A stretch of 64,000 bases of DNA from Rhodeus uyekii (lineage: Eukaryota; Chordata; Actinopteri; Cypriniformes; Acheilognathidae): assembly GCA_037043235.1 (NCBI GenBank), contig JAWRVZ010000086.1:1456001-1520000 (forward strand), written 5' to 3'. Both the position numbers and the translations under genes were made by a program. The notes under the pieces were generated by a model. It saw only the letters and a list, made by a program, of their open reading frames with translations, was not told the origin of the DNA and did not search any database. Below, piece by piece: positions 58,949 to 64,000 of the stretch (position 1 is its first letter; every line of letters starts with the position of its first letter).

Positions 58949-60152
58949 TTATGGTTGGAGAATGTGCAGTAAGCCATGGCCGTCCCAGGACGAGGTCGGT
59001 GGTAGATCCCTCCAGCACCAGTAGGGGAAGCTGCTCCTGGTGGAGACAGCCGATCTGTACGGTGAGCGGATCAGTGACGTAGCGAATGCACCTCCGACCC
59101 AGCGGTTTTCCCAAGATGGAATGTGCTCGGTACGGACTTGATAGGGGGGATGTCTTGACGTGGATCTTGAGCAGCAGTTCTGATGAAATGAAGTTTCCTG
59201 CTGAGCCGGAGTCTATGAGGGCTTTTGCTGAAACAGAACCAAACGGGGTAGTTAACAGAACAGTGGTTTCAGGAAGGGACAGCATAACAGGGTCAGTGTG
59301 AATAGTACTCACCGCTGGGTGCGGGGGTCGGGTTGGGCAAGTGGCTCGGTAATGACCCGACCCCCCGCAGTAGAGACAGAGGTGCAAACGCATACGTCGG
59401 TCTCTTTCCGTGGGAGTTAGACGGTGATTGTTGATTTGCATGGGTTCTGGTGCTGGAGGGGTAGACTCCCAAGGTGGAGGCGGGGAATGCAACGGATGAA
59501 CTGGGTTGAAGCTGGCAGCGAGGTTTTGAGAAACGAGTGTGGCTTGATGTATGAAGTTTTCTAGTCCAGTGTGGTTGTCGTAGATAGCTAGGGGAACTCT
59601 GAGTTGAGGGTTTAAACCAGCACGGTAGACAGAAAGTAGTGCAGTCTCGTTCCATCCGCTTGCGGTGGCTAGGGTGCGAAAGTAGATATTATAATCGTGG
59701 AGTGATTGAGTACCTTGTTGGAGATTTAGTAGTTGATTGTGTATGGTAGTGGGTCCTGAAGTCCTGCTGAATACTTCACGGAAGTGGTGAGTAAAAGCTT
59801 CGATAGACTGAGTTACCGGGCCATTGGTGTCCATGATGGCTTGGGCCCATTGGAGCGCTCTTCCAGAGAGGTGGGTAACAATGAAGGCGATTTTGGATCG
59901 GTCGGTGAGGAATTGATGTGCCTGCATTTCAAAGTAGAGTGAACATTGCAAGAGAAAACCGTTGCATTCCGCCGCCTCACCAGTGTAGGGCACTGGTCGG
60001 GCCACGGGACTGGCTGAGGCAGACAACGAGGAAGATCCCAGATGCATGGCGTGCAGGAAGGCTTGGGTGAGATCCGTGAGCAGAAGCGATGCCGGTGATG
60101 GGAGAGCACCAGCCACTGCTTCGGCCTGACTGCTGGTCTGGTCATCTGTCAT
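58755..60152 (-). CDS. Gypsy gag with zinc knuckle and protease
   Basis: 465 residues. The ATG (60152-60150) lies inside the 5' LTR, six bases before its end. A capsid-like region spans about 45-215. One C-x2-C-x4-H-x4-C knuckle uses C259, C262, H267, C272. The aspartic protease has ALIDSGSAGNFIS with the active-site DSG at 314-316, then LVLGRPWL. The last 60 or so residues overlap pol in another frame and no longer look like the family (a frame-shifted tail). It would form virus-like particles in the cytoplasm and mature the polyprotein. There is no sign of decay apart from the frame question. Confidence 0.9.
   Translation of the reverse strand: MTDDQTSSQAEAVAGALPSPASLLLTDLTQAFLHAMHLGSSSLSASASPVARPVPYTGEAAECNGFLLQCSLYFEMQAHQFLTDRSKIAFIVTHLSGRALQWAQAIMDTNGPVTQSIEAFTHHFREVFSRTSGPTTIHNQLLNLQQGTQSLHDYNIYFRTLATASGWNETALLSVYRAGLNPQLRVPLAIYDNHTGLENFIHQATLVSQNLAASFNPVHPLHSPPPPWESTPPAPEPMQINNHRLTPTERDRRMRLHLCLYCGGSGHYRATCPTRPPHPAVSTIHTDPVMLSLPETTVLLTTPFGSVSAKALIDSGSAGNFISSELLLKIHVKTSPLSSPYRAHSILGKPLGRRCIRYVTDPLTVQIGCLHQEQLPLLVLEGSTTDLVLGRPWLTAHSPTINWSTGEVLQWSDICKQNCLLPIKRNCTTARIHLYSRGHHIPGQTSYYSCASHSRRVPGVPGRVQ
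60136..60144 (-). other. Candidate self-priming site of the Gypsy element
   Basis: Two bases after the 5' LTR, the minus strand reads TGACCAGAC. This is the perfect complement of GTCTGGTCA at 60403-60395, just inside the predicted start of the element RNA. No TGG-type tRNA primer site follows the LTR. Tf1 and sushi-like elements are known or proposed to prime from their own 5' end; the use here is inferred. Confidence 0.5.
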
Positions 60153-60541
60153 GATAGACTCGAGGACACAGAGGTTAGCAAACAGAATTAGGTTTATTGG
60201 AGTCAGGACACGAAACAGTGAACTGGGGAACAGGTGAACACACAGGGAATAGTGAGAGGCTTAACTTGAATGGTGAATATGGAGAATATCACGGAGAATC
60301 TTGGAGTCTTGGAAATACTTTGAGTCTTGGAAGCAGGTCTCTGGAAAGCCAGGAGTAGCGCAGAGTAGCAATGGAGTCTGACTAGCATGAGCTGTGACCA
60401 GACACTGAGTGCAGGGTGAGGGCTGGTGATATAGGGCTTCTGTGATTGGGAACAGGTGCAGGTGCTTAGTATTCCGGTGACTGGGAACGAGTGGGCGGAG
60501 CGTGGGAGCCTGGTGCAGGGGGCGTGGCTGAGTCTGTGACA
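60147..60541 (-). repeat. 5' LTR of the Gypsy element
   Basis: 395 bp, with a full promoter layout in minus sense: TATAT at 60433-60429, an initiator-like TCAGTG with the A at 60406 (about 27 nt later), and CCAATAAACC at about 60200-60191 as the polyadenylation signal. Confidence 0.93.
60406..60433 (-). promoter_or_regulatory. Core promoter of the Gypsy LTR
   Basis: The TATAT box and the TCAGTG initiator-like site are 27-28 nt apart, the usual spacing. Transcription start at 60406 is predicted from these motifs. Confidence 0.55.
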
Positions 60542-60718
60542 TATATAAGTATATGTTATACAATAAATAAATGTTTTTTATCATGGCTGCACGTGTTCAA
60601 GAACGTTTTTTGTCAATTACAATGCTTGGTGTGAAACAAAATTTTATACCGATTTTTTATCGAAAATTAGGGGTGCGCGTTATACACGTGTGCGCGATAT
60701 ACTCGAATAAATACGGTA

Positions 60719-62290
60719 TATATCACTTATAAATTATTATATACAAAACAAATAGGCTAGTAGTTACGATTGATGTGGTAAAATGGTAAAATGTACTTTG
60801 AAAAAAATATATGATCAGAACATTAACTTGCACAATAATTATGCACACACTACTATGGTAGCAATATACAGTACTGTACATCCCTACTAAATTACATCAC
60901 AAAGAATTACATACATTGCACATATCAAATGCTACATACACATGATACTTATGCAATACTTAGCAATATGTCTAAAAAGAGTAACATTGTCTTTGAATAT
61001 AAAGGCATTTAAGATGCAGAACCTCAAAAAGTAGTCTCACGAATTTTGTGTAAAATACTGAAAGAGAGGAGAATGTCCTTGCTTTTGAATCTGAACACAT
61101 CAGGAGATACTTTTGCCTGGATAAATCACTCCCAGCACAAGGCCCACATCAGCCGACTGTCGCAGAACCATCTGTGAAAGCTGATCATATATCAGTGCCA
61201 AAAGACACATTTCTTTGCCGCCGGATAGAGTAGATCACCCAGCACGAAGAGCTCAGGCTGTCACTTTGCATGTGTGCCGACGCCACTGTCACAGTCAGGA
61301 AACATTTCTGCTGGTCCCACAGTCTCTAGAAAACAGATGTTGCATGCTGGTCTCATAGCTACGCCAAGAGGAATGGCCTAAATCTCAGCCGCATTAAGGC
61401 AGCTGTTTTACTAGCTCGTCTAGATGCGTTCTGCACCAAACAGTCCTGTTGCCAGTTTCCATTAAGTATTTATTATGGAATTAAAATAAAATATCAATGT
61501 CCTTAATAATTAAATACTGAAAGGCCAATACAATAATACAATAGCACTCTATAAATCCATAAATGTTTTAGCTTCATGTAACCCTGCAGTCCTCATAACA
61601 CAAAGACTGTTGATATTGGGATTAACGCTCCAGTTCAAATAACCACTAAATCCACTCCTGTGATTGTCAGAGTTTGGGCTCAAATCATTATACTGTGTTA
61701 TAAACAGCCATAGCCATGTGAGTTGGTTCCAGTGAGAAAGTGTACCATGAAAATGAGACTTACTCAATATATTGATATTTCCATTGTGGGCCAAAGAAAA
61801 TCATTTTCAGCAATTACCGTGCTTGAACTTTTCTCATCTGCCAAAGAGGTCATCCATAGCTGGGGAATTTCACAGATGTATATTTATCCATTAACTCACA
61901 GGCCATGAAAATAAGTAGATTAACTCATATAATAAAAAACAGATACTCCCCTTGAATGTAAAATGTATATTTGCAGAAAGGCATACAAATTTTAACAAAG
62001 CTGCTGCATATGAAAAAGCCTGTTAAACTGCTTCTATTCCTGTTTTCTAAGCTCAAAACATGCACGAAAACAACACTTCTTAAATGGTTTGCAACCATTT
62101 TTAACAAATCCACCAGCAAAAATATGACTGAACTTCATAGGGCCATTAACGCAGAGAAGCAGAAGACTGATGATGTGACTTTGCCAATCCAGTAGGATAG
62201 TGTTAGGTTTAACCAGTTCTTTGAAATTATCCATTTGAACTAACTGAATAAATGAAATTTCCTGACAAAAATGCCAGGGTCGCTAAAATG
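60719..62290. other. Intronic sequence with no recognised gene
   Basis: No element end recognised. 60900-62250 looks largely single-copy. Short frames at 61723-62234 have no features. Confidence 0.4.
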
Positions 62291-62556
62291 TTAGTTCCCT
62301 TTCTGGGAACTCGAGCTGTGTCGAAGCACTAGGGGAAATAGCCTTGCGTGAGTCACGTGAAGATCTATGCAACCAATGAGAAACGAACGCGTGTGAATGC
62401 GTCACTGCCGGCCGCAGCCGGTGACGTCATGAGGCAGAGCATAAAGCGCGTCTGAAACCGGGGCGCGTCAGCTCTGAATGCCTTCAGCGTGCTGTGTCTG
62501 TGTGAGAGTGATTTTGAGTTGAGATAGCTAAAAATCATCAGAATGAGTGTGAAAAT

Positions 62557-64000
62557 GTGGCGAATGAACAGAGGTTCACACCGTGTGTTTATCCTTGCCC
62601 ACGTTTCATAACGGGCAGGGATACACATGTTATGTGTGTAATCTGTTTGGGAGTGGAGCATGCACGGTCGGCACTTGAGAGTGCCGGTTGTAAGGACTGC
62701 GAGAGGTTCTATCTGCATGCTCACTGTGGTACAGTGAATAGTGTGTTTGCCTATCATGCGGTAGACCGGGGTTCGGAGCCCCGGTGGGATGAACTTTTTC
62801 ATTGCATGATCTCCGCTCCCGCCTGGCGGTCTGTAACGAGGCCGCCTAGGCTAGTGTTCCCCGCGATTCGGGACCTGCAGTAGCCGAGGCTTTGTGGCGC
62901 TCTCGGTCCTGGGGATCACAAATGGATCTCGCTGAGGCTGCTGGGGTGGGTCCGTCCTTACCTCAGCCTTCACGAGATCAAGCGGGTCCCAGTCACGAGC
63001 ACTCTGAGTGAGATGCCCGTGCTGTGACTCCAACACTAGCTCTATCAAGTTCAGAGAGTGAGATCGATTTAGCTAGTGTTGACCCGGTCGAGGAGGATTC
63101 GCCACTCTCCTCGCCGGCGTTTGAGGAGCTTGTTGAGGTTGTGGCGCGAGCGGTCTCTCGTCTGGGGCTTGATTGGCCAGCAGAGACCAGAAGGGCTCGT
63201 CCTAAGTATGTTAGACGAGCGTTATCTTCTGACTCGCGTCATTTCCCCGCGCCGAGCAATGCCTTTCATACTTGATTTACATGCCGAGGTATCTAGATCT
63301 TGGGGAAGGCCAGCCTCCGAGAAAATTTATACACGTAATATTACGATGTATAATAATCTAGTGGGGCTCAAGATCATTGATATGGAGGGTTGAAGAAAGT
63401 GGTTGAGGGCGAGTTACCTCGTCCCTCAGTCCGCGTCCTCCATTAAAATTCTGGCGCTCCCCTCCAAGCCGATGCGCGTCACATCGTCTTTGGTGGGGAA
63501 AGCATACTCCGCATCGAGTCATGCCACAGCGTGTCTGCACGGCACGACACTGCTGCAGGCATATCAGGCGGAGTTGCTTGGGGACCTCAACGAGGGCGGC
63601 GGTATCGGTCCGGAGGCAGTGGCAGAGCTGCGCCGGACCGTGGATCTGTCTCTTTGGGCCACTAGGGAGATGGCCTACTCTGTCGGCCGCTTCATGGCAG
63701 CTCTGGTGGCTATGGAGAGACACCTTTTTGGCTCAATTTGTCAGCTATGAAAGATAGGACAAATTTGTTTTGCTGGATGCTCCTCTGTCCCCTTCGGGCT
63801 TGCTCGGCGACGCCGTAAAAAGCGTTGTCGACAAGTTTCAGGAGGCTGCACGACAGCAGGTGTCGTTCAGTAAAGTTATTCCCCGCCGCCCTCCACGTGA
63901 GACCGCCAGTCAAGGGAGGTCTCAAAGCTCTTCACACAGGGCCGCTCAAAAACGAAGTGTCGCCACCCGTCTTCCTCCGGTTAATCCCGGGGGGTCGGGT
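62557..64000 (+). pseudogene. Broken DIRS gag of copy G
   Basis: Blocks match copy A gag in order: QRFTPCVYPCPRFITGRDTH, LGVEHARSALE, then after an insert RSVTRPP, and further on FEELVEVVARAVSRLGLDWP, MPFILDLHAEVSRSW, and TSSLVGKAYSASSHATACLH. The start codon position has GTG where copy A has ATG, a tRNA-like insert lies at 62720-62802, and at least three frame changes or stops follow. It is a dead copy, continuing beyond the window. Confidence 0.85.
62720..62802 (+). pseudogene. tRNA-Asp-like retroposed sequence with TGCATG duplication
   Basis: An 83-bp insert in the DIRS gag, flanked by TGCATG at 62714-62719 and 62803-62808; copy A lacks it. It folds as a tRNA: A-box-like TGTGGTACAGTG, anticodon arm TTTGC CTATCAT GCGGT, B box GGGGTTCGGAGCCCC, paired acceptor arms CTCAC/GTGGG. 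It most resembles tRNA-Asp (GTC) with ATC in the anticodon place. There is a short T-rich 3' tail. It is a tRNA pseudogene or minimal SINE, not a host tRNA gene. Confidence 0.75.

Larger units (their letters stand above)
55504..60541 (-). mobile_element. Young full-length Ty3/Gypsy chromovirus-type retrotransposon
   Basis: A 5,038-bp element: two 395-bp LTRs that look identical base for base, a gag-protease frame and a pol frame ending in a chromodomain. It is flanked by TATAT on both sides (55499-55503 and 60542-60546). It lies in the right inverted repeat of a pogo-like transposon. Identical LTRs mean insertion was recent, because they start identical and then diverge. No stop interrupts either long frame, but a +1 shift separates them. 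The domain order places it among vertebrate Tf1/sushi-like chromoviruses. Confidence 0.95.
54579..60716 (+). mobile_element. Pogo-like transposon with long inverted repeats, split by a Gypsy element
   Basis: It starts CCGTATTTATTCGAGTATAT at 54579 and ends with the complement at 60716, with TA on both sides. The inverted repeats extend inward over 200 bp: the left arm 54579-54803 matches 60716-60542 and then 55503-55419. The right arm is cut by the Gypsy element and is about 30 bp longer. Without the insert it would be about 1.1 kb. Its only coding part is a transposase C terminus (55225-55392), so it is non-autonomous. Confidence 0.8.
62291..64000 (+). mobile_element. DIRS copy G, 5' end and gag, cut by the right edge
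   Basis: Starts GTTCCCTTTCTGGGAACTCG at 62294 and matches copy A through the leader: E-box CACGTG, CRE palindrome at 62422-62429, GAGCATAAAGCGCG as TATA-like region. It points right, so copies A and G point away from each other. Gag is broken. Confidence 0.85.

Noticed and set aside
55848..59301. Several plus-strand frames across the Gypsy element
   Set aside because: Antisense shadows of the gag and pol frames.
62365..62802. 145-codon frame antisense to the right DIRS copy
   Set aside because: Shadow of the gag and leader region; includes the reverse of a tRNA-like insert.

Overview
The window is vertebrate nuclear DNA, most likely from a teleost fish and probably a cyprinid. The evidence is a vertebrate synaptic/axonal gene split by huge introns, plus fish-type repeats: DIRS elements, a chromodomain Ty3/Gypsy element, Tc1-like elements, a tRNA-headed SINE with the fish tail, and a CACTCTTAAAAATAAA-ended MITE. 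The species cannot be named from this sequence alone.

Only one host gene is visible. Two exons on the minus strand, 25684-25794 and 10267-10460, join in frame and encode the N-terminal half of the discoidin (F5/8 type C) domain of a contactin-associated protein, closest to CNTNAP2. The rest of the window is therefore read as the 3' part of intron 1 (25795-64000), all of intron 2 (10461-25683) and the 5' part of intron 3 (1-10266). Exon 1 was not found. Apart from these 305 coding bases, every convincing protein-coding stretch belongs to a transposable element.

Layout: a DIRS element with open gag and pol frames runs off the left edge (1-3145, minus). It is followed by a LINE reverse-transcriptase fragment, a Tc1 relic with nested inserts, and a cluster of one small LTR family (4.8-10.2 kb) mixed with two MITEs. 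Intron 2 holds a DIRS recombinase fragment, a 2.66 kb non-coding element carrying a 13-copy 31-bp minisatellite, a degenerate 3 kb DIRS copy and a Tigger-like MITE. Intron 1 holds another DIRS fragment, a Tigger-like MITE containing a tRNA-Ser-like sequence, solo LTRs, a 1.7 kb TIR element, a Tc1 relic with a SINE inside it, a DIRS copy split by an LTR retroelement with a tRNA-Pro-type primer site, and a deleted DIRS copy. Next comes a young 5,038-bp Ty3/Gypsy chromovirus (55504-60541) inserted into a long-TIR pogo-like element. A DIRS copy pointing off the right edge starts at about 62291.

The most informative objects are the CNTNAP2-like exons and the Gypsy element. The latter has LTRs identical by eye, a TATAT target duplication, coding frames that run into both LTRs, a polypurine tract inside pol, a gag-pol overlap needing a +1 shift, and no tRNA-type primer site but a 9-nt self-complement that suggests self-priming. 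Two tRNA-like sequences sit inside transposons, one with its own target-site duplication. No CRISPR array, operon or complete non-transposon gene is present. Family names were assigned by reading motifs, without database searches.
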